Shown here one piece after another: positions 22,953 to 36,600 of a stretch of DNA of 64,000 nucleotides. Made by a program: the position numbers and the translations under genes. Each line of letters starts with the position of its first letter. Positions within the stretch are counted from its first letter, which is position 1. Below the pieces are notes generated by a model. That model was not told the origin of the DNA. It searched no databases and saw only the letters and a program-made list of their open reading frames with translations. The stretch is from Neodiprion pinetum (Eukaryota; Arthropoda; Insecta; Hymenoptera; Diprionidae): assembly GCF_021155775.2 (NCBI RefSeq), contig NC_060232.1, positions 1,240,001 through 1,304,000 on the forward strand, written 5' to 3'.

Positions 22953-25900
22953 CGTTGTGGGAGCCGGATAGCCGATGTGTGTACACACGCGTGTATATAT
23001 ATCCAATGTATATACATCCATACATATATATATATGTGTGTATGTATAGGTCCACTCGTCGTTCTTTAGTCAAAAACCCCCGGCCCCCGACCCCGTTTCA
23101 ATCGAAACTTCAAACGGTGCAGCATGGGATCATGATTGGAACGGGCCGACGTGGTCCCGGCTAAGCAGCAGCAGCAACAGCAGCAGCGGCAACGGCAAGG
23201 GATGACGTCGTCGCCGAGGGGGGGTGGCTTCGGGGTGTATTTTGAGGGTGGCCGAGGGCGGTTCTCCTCGCAGCCACCCCCGAACCCCCGACTCCAACTC
23301 ATGATGAAATTCCTAGCATTCAATCGCAGTGTAACGGCCGCGCCGGCGACCCGCCTACGAATATCGCGGCCCCCCGGCCTCTGGGCTCTGGGGCTCGGAC
23401 GGGCCTCGGCGTAGTCAGCCAACGCTGGAATTCAAATACGTTCCGGGAGATTGGAAAATACGGTCGATCCTTACCCGATACACCGACCCACCCCCGCGTA
23501 AATACCTGCCCGGCTTCGGCCTCGGCGAGCGAAGAGAACGTAATATCGGAGAGGAACGCGAGAAGCCCGCGCAGCGCCGAGAACGCCGAACCTCGGACCT
23601 TCGATTTATTCACCCTGGCTGTGTGTACCTACTTCCTTTGCTCGATCTATAGGGTGGATGATTCTGTCCCTTTGACCATCGCGTCGCCGCGATGATCTCG
23701 CCGAATGGAGATACAAAAAAAATATCGAAGAAATATTGTCGCTATCGTTGCTAAAGTGGTAGTAGCTAAGATCTTACTACTTATGATACGCTGTCCAGAC
23801 ATTTCGGAATGCAATGGAATTTTTGATCGAAGAATTAACGACGTACGTCGAACGTGCAATCCTCTGTAACATAGAAGAGGATTTCAAAGTAATCATTTTG
23901 CAACGATTTCGAGGAACGACGAATCTGGGAAAACGTTACTAGGTAGAAACTTGATAACCCAATACGCATACCAAAGATTCTTCATGCTTGTTGTATGAAT
24001 CGTTATGCTCGTATACCCGCGAATTTATCGAATCTAAGACATGCTTCGGTAGTTCAGATGTATCGCGTTTAAACGACCAAAGCAATGTAGATGCGAAAGA
24101 ATTACGAAACAAATACCGAATAACTACAGTTCGGGTCGACCAAATAGTACAGATGCACAACGCTCTTGAAGAAAAAAAAAAAAAAACATTCATCTTATCA
24201 TTCATTCACATTATGGGATTTGTATAGGATTCATTTAGGAATAAAACGAGCCATTATCCGTTGAAATTGGATCAATCATTTGATCTCGGTGATTACGAAT
24301 CACTGAAATGGTTCGATGAAAGTTCATGGATTCCATTCCCCTTTCTTTTTTGTTATGCACCAAGAGGATGATAATTTTGTGATAAAGCTCATCAGATCCT
24401 AATCCAGTTATTGATTTCAAGCATCCGTCTACTAATCTTTCAGTTAAAATCGGGTCTCCGAATCGGGTATTATCCTCTAGACAAAATTCTCAGCTCCCGA
24501 TTGGTGATAAACGGGCACCTTGATTTTGACAATGAATCCGCGAAAGCAAAACGTTCCGGATAGAGCAGGAGTATCTATCAGCGTACGGTGTGTGGGTTGG
24601 TAGATCTGCTCGAGACAGAGGAGGTTAAACTTTCGGAACTAAAGTGAAGCAGCGTAGGTTTGGGATGCAGGAAGGAAGGGTGGGAGAGGCATGGAGAGGC
24701 AGACGGTTGCCTGTATTAAACTCGAGTTGATGTATCCCCGGCAGGTTTGCGATTAGCGCACCAAGTTTCCTGAACGTGACAAATGGAAATGGCCTCGGCG
24801 TTTGGCGCTTCGTACCTTCGTTCGAGGGCAGGTACAGCCTAATTACCTACCCGAGCCCACGGGCAAGCAGCAGGGTAAGTCTCACCAGCCTCGCCGCGGT
24901 TCTGTCGTTGACACCAAAGACTTAACCCCACGTTCTCCGTCAAACTCTGGGCACACAGTGGTGGTGGGAGGGTCGCCGCACCGAGAACGCCGTCGTCGTT
25001 CCCATTCCGTGTTCATGTGCGCGTGTGTAATAATTAAGCATGCTCGCTACAACGGCGATCCCGAACGGATTCAAGGGCTGGTTGATCATTTTTCCGGGCA
25101 CGAAGCTAGGCTGTTCGGTGTTTTGTCCGTTTCAATTCATCCGGTGGAGTTTGAGAATTGACCACATTTTACATACCTGTACGTGAACTTGCCTCGTAAG
25201 GTTACAGAGATTGGAACGTATTTTGAAACGGGTAATTTACGGCGAATCTGATTTCGCCATATCGTACGATTTACATTTTAAATGCAAAGTTTCGATTTCC
25301 CGATGAGTCCGCACGATATCGCGCAGAGCCGATTTAGGCAGACCAAATCTTTAAAATATTTCTCCCCCTGGGTCTTATTCGCATTTTCAAGAAAAGCTTG
25401 CGGATTGTACGAGGATTTGCGTATTTCGTATTGCACGCACACACAGCGCGTTTTACACCCACGCTGGCTCTCGCTCTCCCGATCGGATGGAAAACCTTAC
25501 AAATATTAAGAGCAGCCCCTCGCCCACCGGCTTCGGGGGTTATTTCCTCCACCTCCCGATTTTCTCCGCCCGCCCCCTCCCACCTATTTCCTCGAGGACA
25601 CGGCCGACCCCACGTTGCGGAAACCTCGCGAGAGCCGATTTATTTTTATCTCTGGCTTCGGGAGGTAAAACATTTTCCCCTCCTCCTCCTTATCTTTATT
25701 TTTTTTCTTTCTTTTTTTTATATGCATGCACATCCATTCCACTTTATTTCGTACCTTTTCGCCACGTGCTCTTTGCACGATTTGGCAAAAAAATAACGTA
25801 GGTACCAATCGATTTCAAAGACCGATAATCCGTCGTAAAAGAAGTACATTATAGAATAATAAATCAACGCAGAAAAGTACCTTCTGATGTACCGCGTAAC

Positions 25901-26026
25901 GATTGCTTGACTAATTTGAGTAATCCAAGCCCAATCGCATTTTAGCAAAGGAGGAATAGATTTGTACTGAATATCCGGAGGAACTTTCAAATATTTAACC
26001 ATCGGTCTCTCCGCATCGAAAATTAC

Positions 26027-26056
26027 GCGCGCGCGCGTGCGTCTGTGTGTGTGTGA
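26027..26056. repeat. CG/TG alternating tract
   Basis: Alternating purine-pyrimidine run (CG units passing into TG units), a sequence type able to adopt Z-DNA. Confidence 0.85.
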
Positions 26057-26299
26057 GAGTTTGCCGAGCAGGTTACTGGCTGACTGACTGACTGGCTGGT
26101 TGGCTGGCTGCTTACAGATCAGGAAAACCCGGACTGTTTCTGTTTAGCTACTGATGAGCGAGACTCGAACGCGGTATAGAGATGCACATTACCAACACCC
26201 TGCAATCCAACCTACCATCTGTAAGGACTCCGGCGAGAGAATTTCTCCAAGTGTCGAGGGAATTCGAACGCTCGAATTAGCAAAGCGCGATGCTGTGCA

Positions 26300-26319
26300 T
26301 ACACACACACACACACACT
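26300..26319. repeat. (AC)n microsatellite
   Basis: Ten AC units, uninterrupted. Confidence 0.9.
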
Positions 26320-29161
26320 GCGAGGCACCGTACCGGTGAGTATAGCTGGGAAAACAGGTTTATCCGCCGCACAGATTACACGACCGAGTTCAGAGCAATA
26401 ACTTCGTTGGGCGAAAGAAAGGTGTTCGATGAAACGAAGAAAGCTTATATCAATAACACAGACTCCAGGTTTCCATATTAAATTTTCTCAATATTCAGAC
26501 GTGCAAATCCTCGATTTGAGAGACGTTACTCGACCACGAAAATAATCGCACGATAGTCCGGATCTACTCGTCATAATGACGATGAGGTTGCGATGGATTA
26601 AGAGTGACGCCGAAGAGGTAAAATGAAGGACCATCGTAGTCGGAGAGTCGGACACACAATGGCGAACCTCAGAGGCGGACAAAAGGACACACGTACGCGA
26701 GCAGGCAGCGATATGGATGGAACGGCGTTCGAGGCCAGCGCTCTTATTCACGTTTGCGTATATTTTCCCTCTGCTTTTAGTATATTGGTATGGCCTCATC
26801 CCCGGTTCTCGAGGGAGATTTCACAGGGCACCGCATCATCACACAATCCAAGTCCGAAGTCGGTCTCTGGACTGGGACAGAGGATGCCAATGGACGGACA
26901 AAGTTACACCGTCCTGGCAACAACCCGACCAACTCGACTCGACTCGACTCGACTCGACCCAAGAGTTTCTGCCGTTCTTCCCGGTCTCGCGGGTTTCACC
27001 CTCTTTCCGTCAAAAATACCGTCCCTGCGAACTGTTGCTTGCACAAAGACTGTCCCTTGCCTTTATTACACCGCGATGTAGTGTGCATGTAGCGCAAGAT
27101 CGACTGGTCAACAACAGCCGAGCCTTGATCCCTATCCTTCCACAAATCCTGCGATAATACCCATGGATTACGCGGAAACATCGAAGCACCCTTATTTGCG
27201 AAAACCGCAGCATGTTTGAAGTCAACTTGTTTGACAAATGAATAAAAACATTTTTTTTCCCTTGTTTTCATCCCGAAGCTCGAAGAGTACCGAAGTTTAC
27301 GTTGACAGAGTGTCTCTATTTTCTTCCAACACCGTCTTCCGTGTTCCTAAGATCTCTGATTTTCCTCTCATTTTCCACCCGCTTGACGGGAAATTGTTAT
27401 CAAGGAATCGGTGCTAGGGTGTGTTCAACGTTCAGGGTGTAACCGACATACAAGAATGGTCGTTGGCGCTGGATCCGCGCGACCTTTGGGTCCGCCACGT
27501 AGCCACTTCCGGTCTCGAAAGAACACCCTAGCCTTCACCGTCAGCCTGGAAGAGCGTCTCGTCTCTCACTCCGCAACGACTCCACGGCGTCCTTAGGCAA
27601 GCTCCTTTAATTCACTGATTAGGCGCGGGGACCATAACAAGGACCGGAAGACGATCGGACTCCATTTTTCACCCCTCCTCCTTGACTGCCGCGAGCTATT
27701 CCCTATTGTGCACCATCGATGGCTGTCTGTGTGCTCAACACAAGAACTGATGGTCTTCCGAATGTGCAATAGTGCATACTGCACTCCTAATATTGATACA
27801 AAAAACGCCAAGATTGTTACTACGATACGGCAAATTGGTTGGTGATTAAATTAAGATTAGCAAAAAAAATTAAGACAAAACAAATAAACAGGATGAAAAA
27901 AGTGAAATAATGTTGTAATCTAACGGATGGATGAACTTTTCAATTTCAATAGATACACACACACGCAAATGGTCTGATTGCATAAATATTTTGTACTATC
28001 ATTTAAAGCTGCGATTAATTGGTCCACCAATTTGTACACATCAATGCATTTGATGTACCTAAAATAAAAAAGAGTATGAAAAAGCATCGACGATTTTAAC
28101 GGGGAGTAATATAATATTTCTTTTTTTATTTCTGAGGTGAGTTTATCCCTTCTTCATAATTTCCGCATAAAATATCTTTCATCCATCCATTACCTCGATT
28201 TATCTCTCTTTCTCTCTTTCTCGTTCAGACTCTTTTATTACGACCAAGTTGATTACGAGCCTCGTGGCCAACTGCAGTCCTGCAGAGCTGAATCAGAGCA
28301 CACAGAGTATAGAAGTTGAGGAGGAATGAGGAGCGAGTTTCTCCGCTGAATAATGATGATTATAAACGGTTAATTTAATTACCAAATGCAGAGAGTACGA
28401 CTAAAGCGGTGTATGAATGCGGGAGCCAACTGAATCCGCAGCTCCATTCACGCGGGCACCATTGCTTTTCCATTTGATTCCGCATCCGGTGCAGCTTTTG
28501 GTTTTGAAAACGCACTTCGAACGTCGTAGGTAGTTTCCATAGACGGTAAGTAGCGGAGAGACAAACACGGAGCGTATGCAGGAAATACCGACCCAAGGTA
28601 CTTCCATGGTTAAAACCGATCCCCGTCGTTTCATCCAGCGGGTAAATTCTGCGAGAGTGCGATATTGTTCATACGTGCAGCGAGAAGTAAGAGTGGAGTT
28701 AGGCGAGTGGCCCGAACCCTCGATCCTGGTGGCTGCCGCTGGTTAGAGGGTGAAAAAAAAGGGAAGAGTATAATGTCGCGAAAGCCGTAATTTTTCCATT
28801 ATGCTACCGAGACAAAAATGCGTCCGCCATGCTCCTGACGACCGCGAGACGGGGGCGAGGAGGAATTTCTTTTTCTTCTTCTCCTCGCCCCTCGGCGCTA
28901 GTTTTTCCTTCTCTCCTTTTTATACCTTACATTTTTTATTTTCAAATACTTTTTTCTCTCCTCCTTTATTCCTTCCTTTCGCTATACATATACGCCACGC
29001 AGTGAGGAGTCATTCCCGCGACTGGCTGGCTGGCTGGCTGGCCCATTAAAAAGTTGCAATTAGCATTTAAAATATAAACCTGAGCGAGCGCGGTAGGAGA
29101 GACAAAGAGTGAAATGTCTAATGAAAAGACCTTTTAGATTGGCTAAATGCCTTTCATTGGC

Positions 29162-29163
<2 letters not shown>

Positions 29164-29193
<30 letters not shown>
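29164..29193. repeat. (CTG)n microsatellite
   Basis: Ten CTG units (CAG on the minus strand). The minus-strand frame reads this as a Ser run inside a frame with no family resemblance, so it is probably not coding. Confidence 0.9.
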
Positions 29194-30398
29194 AAAGCTG
29201 TGGTTTAAATGAACGTCTCCGCTGATTGGCCATTCGTATTTCATTCGGAATATCGCTTCTCGTTCTCGTCATTCTCGTTCTTGTCCTCGCATGCTCCTTC
29301 ACTTTTCCAAGATTCATCATAACAATATCGTATTAAAAATGCATATAATAACCAGAAAGAAAACCAACAAATGAAAGACGATATCCATATATGTACATAT
29401 ATACGTTTTTGACATTTTTTAAACGAATCAAACGAATCATCGCTAATCATGATGACGTAGCGTTATTCCCTTTGATAACGGTGTGTCAATTGATCGAGGA
29501 AAAATACATTGAAAATACAGATTATGCGAGTGTACGGAATGCGAATCGAGTAAAAGACTGGGAGATGACTCGCGTTCGAGAAGAGAAGAGAGAGATTCCT
29601 TGATATTTTACACTCGGATGCATCTATTGTCCCCCGTTGCTGGCTCAGCTTCAGCCTCTGGCTCTCGTGATGCGCGCGGCAGCCCCAATTATGGGCCTGG
29701 GATGCTCTCTCTTGCGCGTGTTAGTCGCGGTGACACGCGACGAGGAGAATCGGAGGAGTGGGAGGAGAGAAAATGAGAGAAGGGGGGAGGAGAGTCGGTA
29801 TCCTCCCGGCATCTCGTGCATCTTTCAGTAAAATTTTAATTACAATCGTAATTATTCGAAGAAAGTTTTGCTCGAATGCAACAAACTAACAATCCCCGCA
29901 AGGCCGCGCCGAGTAGATGCAAACGACAACGTTGAAACGCGCGCGCTTGGTAAAATTTTCACAAAATGAATAATGTAAAATAAAACATGGATGAAGAGGA
30001 AGGGGAGGTGGGGGAGGGAAAAAAACGAAACAGAGAAGAATAAATTGAAATACGTCAGGTACCTAACGTGTAAGATCCAATTCCACGTAATGACAAGGGT
30101 ACTACAGGGGTGTTTCCCTTTTCTCAAATCTCATTACTGCCCGGCCAAAGTGGATGTCAACGAATGAAAAAAAAAAAAAAATTGGAAAGAAGAAGCGAGG
30201 GACTATCGGCAACGGAGGGAGAAAAAAAAACCAAGAAAATATGTAAAGAAAACACACAATACAACGCATCAAGACGAAATAATCAAGAAAAGAAATATAC
30301 ATGTACGAACAAAACTGAATTAATATTCGAGCTTTTTTTCATATCAAAGAAGCGTTGCATTGAGCAATGTTGAAAAAAAAAATTAAAATTTTTCATTT

Positions 30399-30610
30399 CA
30401 CTGAGAGAAAAAACGTGTGACGTGTGCATTGTTGCATAGATCCTCAACCTTGATTATGGCGGTTCGGTTTTGGCGAAAATATTACCATTATTACCAATCT
30501 TCAATCATTTTCCGTCACGGGAAACGACTGGGAAATTTTCGATTACTTATCCTGACATGAACTTAATCTCAAAGACAATTTATACCAAATTTTTGTTTCT
30601 CCTCTCAGTG
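30399..30610. mobile_element. MITE-like element with short terminal inverted repeats
   Basis: CACTGAGAGAAAAAAC at the left edge is matched by the reverse complement of the right edge (CACTGAGAGGAGAAAC), 212 bases apart. CACTGAGA-type ends are familiar from short non-autonomous insect DNA elements. The interior is AT-rich with no frame. I could not find a clear target-site duplication. Confidence 0.6.
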
Positions 30611-33600
30611 TAATAAAACTGACGTGTCTTTTACTACAGACAAAAAACAAGATCCTTATGGAATTGTCAGGTGAGAGGTTGTACAGCCTTGGTAAGAAAA
30701 GCATGTAATTGTCGAAGAAATTTTTTCAACGGTTTATAATACGGTAGCGACAGATACACGACAAACAAGCAAGTTGGCAGTTGTAAGGTGCAGCTAACAG
30801 CAGGCGGGCATCGGGCAGCACGCGATTCATTCACGAGATAGGCGGTGGTCTAGTACACCTTGGGATGATCAACATCAGCAGCAGCAGGGGACAAAACCGA
30901 CTACAAGAATACCGCGGTGGTGAGTTTCATTCATAAGTGGGAAAACTAGAAAGCGAAGGACAGAGAGATGGAACAGAAGACGTCATAGACGTATAAGGTC
31001 CGACGACGAGGTCCTCGAGGACGATTAACCGTAAGACGTCGGTTCGTAAGAGGTGAGCAGCCATTAGGTCCGGCGCTCGTTCGCTCATTCGGTCAGCATC
31101 AGCGACCCTCGCCAAGCCAGCTATCTACTAAGTGGTTACAACTACTTTATAAGTGACGTGCTAACGAAGTGTGTAACAGCCTGTAAATAAGGAACCTGTA
31201 ATTACGGGCGGTCTGCCGCGGACGCGAAGAAGGCCACCCACCGGAGGAAGACGAAGAGAGGCCGAGGAGTCGGCGAGGAGAAGGAGGAGTGCAGCAAGTG
31301 TGGTCGGTACGCGAGTGTGTGTCTGTGTCTGTGTGTGTGGGCTGCTCGCGCCATACTGTCACTGGGCAACGAGGAGCGAGAAGAGAGCTCGGCAGCAACG
31401 GCAGCAGCAGCAGCCCGTTCGTTCGGACTAACTAACAACCTCCTCTCCAACCGGCCTGCACGGCTCGCCACTGCGGGCAGAACCGGCGCCTTGATCTTGC
31501 CGACAAACAAAACTCAACGGGGGATGATAATCACAGTCACGCGGATACCGCGGTAGTAGCCGCTACCAAAAAGGACGAAAACGTAGACCGCCAGGACCAC
31601 CGGGACCTGATAATCGTCGTCCAGGACCGCGCCCCGCCCATCACCACGGTTCTACCCTCAATTTTCACTATAATTCGGTACCGTACCCAAACTTTCAACG
31701 CGGCACGATGACCGCTAACCAGCCTTGAAAGCGAAAGAAAAAAAGAAAGAACTCCCAGGTATTTCGTTTCCTCGTTTCCATATGGTTAGCCAATTATTTG
31801 TCATCTCTTCTCGATTTTGGATTATATCTCTTCAGGGATGTAATCCATACTCCGGTTGTAGGTATATCCCGAGTAGCCGGATCACGGGGCGTACCTCAAA
31901 GTTTGCGCAACATATAATGCACGGTGTGTATTTACTTATTGACTGTACACCGTGCGCCTGGTGTTTGCGATTCCCATGTTGTTTGCTCTGGCCGAGCGAG
32001 AAATCGGGCCTCTGGACACGGTAGGTATAATATATACACACATGCGTGCTCCGCCGCCACGTAGGCAGGTAGGAGGTGCGTGTACCACCAGCCTCTGCTT
32101 CACAGGCTCGCTTGTGTAGCACGCCGTATACGCGGTGCACGCAGCGCGCCTTCTTCGAGGAGGAGGAAGAAGCGAAGGACGAGCCTTCGGCACGTTACGT
32201 GCCCGGGGTGGGAGCACCGCTGTCAACGCTTACCTAATAACCGTTATTACATATGACAATCAATTTCCCAGTTTACCCTCGGCAGTACTTAATGCGTGGT
32301 TACGGCCCCCGCTGGCAGGCTACACACTCGACGGTATTATATACCGTACGTAGCCACGTATGTCGGCGAGCGGGGAAGAGAGAAACACCGGTGGAGAGGA
32401 GAACCAGTTGAGACAGCAGACCGTAACTTCCTGCACCTCCGCCGAACGAAGTCGCATCGAAATGTCTAATCGTCTCGAAAAGTTGTACAAGTTGTTTCTG
32501 ATCGTTAAAAATTGAATTCAAACCCGAAACGTTGGAATGTTTTCTGAGGTTTTCCCGGCACTGTGCGCCAACTTGGAGGTGTTTCATTTTTGCAGAACGA
32601 ATGATATTTGAAACAACGGTCCGTCCGCTGTCTTTTTAACCGGGCACCTTTTCCCATCGTCAGACGTCAGCGTACGTCGGACAAGCAATATAAGGTATGT
32701 AGAACACGGTCGATTACGACGTGACAGTAAAGCCCCCGTCGCCCCACGTGTCCTCCCGTATGTCACAGGGGCTGTCAAACAATGGGGATAGGACATCGCA
32801 TGCATGCAGGTAGGATTATGCCGTGGAACCCCTTTTCCCGTCGGCGGTAGTGCTGATCCCGTATGAACATACGCGAGCGGAGGGATCGAGGAGGGTGCGT
32901 ATCGCATCGCGTAACGGGAAAAGGAGGGCGGAGAAGCGAAGCGAAGAGAAGAGAAGGGAATACGCAATGTTAAAAGGACAGACAAAAGTGTAACTGCATT
33001 GTCAAATAGAAAAATCCCCTACGGGACGTCGATGGCACAATAATGGGACAGATTATAATCTTGTCTGCTCTTCACTGCGGGGACTTCCTCGCTGATGCAG
33101 GGGTCCTGAACACCGCGTGTATATATCCAGTCCGCCAAAAACCCTCATAGTTCGATCCGTGCATGGAGAGAGGGAGAGAAAGAGAGAGAGTTGGTTAAAC
33201 TCGCGTTGTATAGTGGATTGCTGATACTGCTGCTGGTGATGCACGCGGCCACCGCTACAACGATGATGTAGTAGGCATACTATCTTGTCCAACTATTGAC
33301 GGACATGCCTGCTTACCAACCGGGGCATGACATGCTATAGCCTAATTAAGTAGGCATAATGGATCCAACAGTTGTGTGCATTGTGCATCCAGCCTCTCCC
33401 CACTCTTAGGCTTGCGGCGACACTCGCTCGTTTCACCCTGCGATGTCCAGTGAGTGTAATACCATGTGATATGATAAATGGGCTGTTCTCTTCTTGTCGT
33501 TGCTTTTTTTTCTTTCAACTTTCGGAAATCCTTGGTGTCACGATAAATGGTTTTTCGCGTGAATTTACACATTTCAATTAAGGGGGAATTTACACCTCCA

Positions 33601-36600
33601 CCATCCGGTATCGATGATACTGCCTTCATTGGAAATGTTCTTGGAAACTTTAGATCGGCGAACACAGTGAAGTTCGGAGGCTAGAGTTTGAATCTGGTGT
33701 GGAGAACGAACGAAGAGTAGGAGCAGGAGACGGAAGGTGGGGTGGTTCTCTCTTTCCAGCTCGACGGAGCCAATTCAGACCCGGAATTTATCGTATCAAT
33801 TTCTGCTCCGCGGAGTGGCAAAGAGCTCGCTCGCTTCGGTGTATTAGCGCCAACGTTGCCTCCACTTCGACCGGGACCGAACCGAACACATTCGCGAGCG
33901 AACGCCGTTGTTGGCAATACGACGGTGCGCGGAGTGCCCTGTATACAACGGTGTGGGAAGGGTCGACGTATTGTTAGCTGGGCACGACCCCCGTCGTCTG
34001 GCTTGTATAGAACGTCATGGAGCCTCATTCGGGTGCATTTTAACCTCAATTACGCGAAAAAGATCATCGCCTTACTCATCGAGTGGTTTTTCACCCCTCT
34101 GTAAGAGAGGGTAGCACAACTCTATCATTGCTGGCTCGAGCAGCCGCGTCAACGACAAGCTCCTTACTCACCTCATTCGCTTTTTCTCCCATGACTTGAC
34201 TTGCCCGACATAATTCCTGAGAAATCAGCTCTTTTCACCTCAGGCTGACCATGTAGAGTGGATTCTTGAATTCTTTGTAATTGCAAGGTCCATTCGGAGA
34301 CAGTCCGCGAAACATGGTATAGTCGGCAGGGGGGCGAACGAAGGTAGGTTGGTTTGGGGACCTCTTCAGGCTTGCCGGAGAGCAAAATGATGCATCATCC
34401 GTCGAGAGGCCAACTAGCTAACCAGCAGTGAGTTGGAGAGAAAGAGAACGTTGGCGTTGGTTGCCGGTATGGATATCCAGTGAACCTAAGACCGGTCGCA
34501 TTGATCTTCGGACAAAAAACAATCGCCGAACCCATAGCTGCTTCTCTCACCAGGCATCGTCCTATGCTTCTCTCCGTGCCGTTCTCCACCGCTAGTGCCA
34601 AAATATCAACGAAGGATGGGGTAGAGTATAGTTTACATACCCGACCGTGACTCACCCAAATAACCACACGATATCTACGTGTATAAAAATAACCACAAGA
34701 GAACACTCTGGCGATATTTTGTTTCTTTTCTCTTCTTTTTGGGCTCAAATTTTGAGGCAAAAATTACTCGATACGTACATACCACATGCATATATATATT
34801 TTTTCAACAAGAAAGGAAAGATAAGTTATACACGTGCCGTGCACACGGGTCAAGTCGGTTTGTTGGACTTCCAGCGGCTCACGGAGACACCGTTTGATCT
34901 CAGATGCAGTTTTATTTCCCTCTATTTATTCCTTTGGTGGATAGGATCGAGAAAAATCTGACCGAGCACAGGGTAAACGTTGTCAATCAAAAGAAAAACA
35001 GAGAACGTTGTTTGTGTTACAACCTTAACCTCGACGTTGAAGAGGTTAGAGATACGCACACGTATGTGTACAATAATATGTATTTAATACACATATGCTA
35101 CAGTCGGAGAGAACGAATCGGAAAATGAAAAAGCTGCTGAAGAAATTGCGTCGGGATGCAAAAGGGCGAGAGGATTGGGGGGAGGGGGGATGTGACCGGA
35201 AAGTCAATGAACGCACTTTGTCCCTCTGCGGACAATAAACTTTTCAAGTTCCATATAACCGAAGTTCCCCCCCTCCCCCCCTCCCGTCCAGCATCCCAAT
35301 TGAAACGAATATGGGAGAGAGGAGCACGTCAGGCAGCAGAGGTGCTTTCGTTTTCCACCGGAACGAAACGACAGAGCCGCATATGTGTGTTATGTACTCG
35401 AAATTCTGATAATTCGAGACCACGCTGCCGGTACGGCACGCACGTGAGTATATGCGTTATTTACGTGTGTCCCCGGGGTTTCTGAATATTCATACACGCG
35501 CCGATAACTCCGAATGTACCTGGACGCGTGTGCGTGTCGAGCCTCGAGTGTATACCCGACTCCAAAAAGGGTCGTTGCGGGCCTGAAGTGGTCCTCCGCG
35601 CAGTCGATGGCTGGTTCCGTTCCGTTTCGTTCCGTACGTTCACCGCGTCTCGATTCGACAGGGTTGTTGTTCCCGTTGTTTTCGTTTCCCCCCTTTCCTA
35701 CCACCCCGCCACGCCCTTCGTATTCCTCTTTCAATTTTCTTTTGTATATAACATTTTTTAGGCAATGATTAGCACGCGTGTCGCCACCGCGGTAATTCTC
35801 GTTCACGAAAACATTCAGTCATAGTTTCGAAGTTGCTGCGAAGATCGACGTGGCTCCAACTATCAAATTTCAAACATCCGAATCTACTTCAATTCTCGTT
35901 CGAATTTAACACCGTGTATAGGGAACGGCATTTCTACAAATTCCCAGACCCGGTTGTTCGGCATCCGATCCCGATCTTTTTTGTCGATTTTTGCCCGGAG
36001 GACGACAGCTGAATTTCCGTCCCCACCTTATTCAAATTCACTGCTGCTCGACCGCGAGTTCGCCTTGCGGTTCTGGATGCGACGTGGATACGTGTAGAAG
36101 AAATGTGGGTGTATCCTTGACCATAGCATCCTTTTTACGTGTCCAGGTAGATACCTGTATATAAGCCTGTTGGTTTTCAGATTGAAAAGGTGGTGGTCAC
36201 AATCAGCGAAGCGGGCGTTCTTCGCGTATACATGCTGCTTTATTTCTCACTGGCAAAGTCGCGATATTTTTTCCTCCTTTTACACCTGTCCCAGCTCTCT
36301 TCTTTCCTCGCTGCCATATTCTAATCCACGCGAGTTGCGCGCCGACCGGCGAAAAGAGCCGCATTGAAACGATCACGCTAACCTGCACCTCGGGGAAAAT
36401 AATACCCTGTACTTCTTGTAACCTGTTGCCACCACCACCATCACCATCACGCGAAAGTTTGAATCGAGTTGAATTACAAGGTGGTGGGTACGGTTGCCTG
36501 CCCAACACCTAACTATGGGAATTTTCGACAAAAGAAATCTGGTAAACGTCGAGATATTCTACCTCTAACGAGGTGCAATTTTGGCAGAACAAGCCGCGTT

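Larger units (their letters stand above)
17794..30398. other. Intronic/intergenic stretch without a recognised gene
   Basis: Long frames at 18200-19033 on both strands are produced by the (TTC)n and (GGAT)n arrays and have no family resemblance. A CG-rich patch at about 23130-23600 contains a CAGCAG-type run and no conserved peptide. A frame from 24802 ends in a good donor (CAGG then GTAAGT near 24874) but has no ATG or recognisable motif. Other contents are microsatellites listed separately. Confidence 0.6.

Noticed and set aside
24802..24875. Plus-strand frame ending at a consensus donor (CAGG then GTAAGT)
   Set aside because: The frame has no ATG and no recognisable peptide. Donor-like sequences occur by chance in introns.
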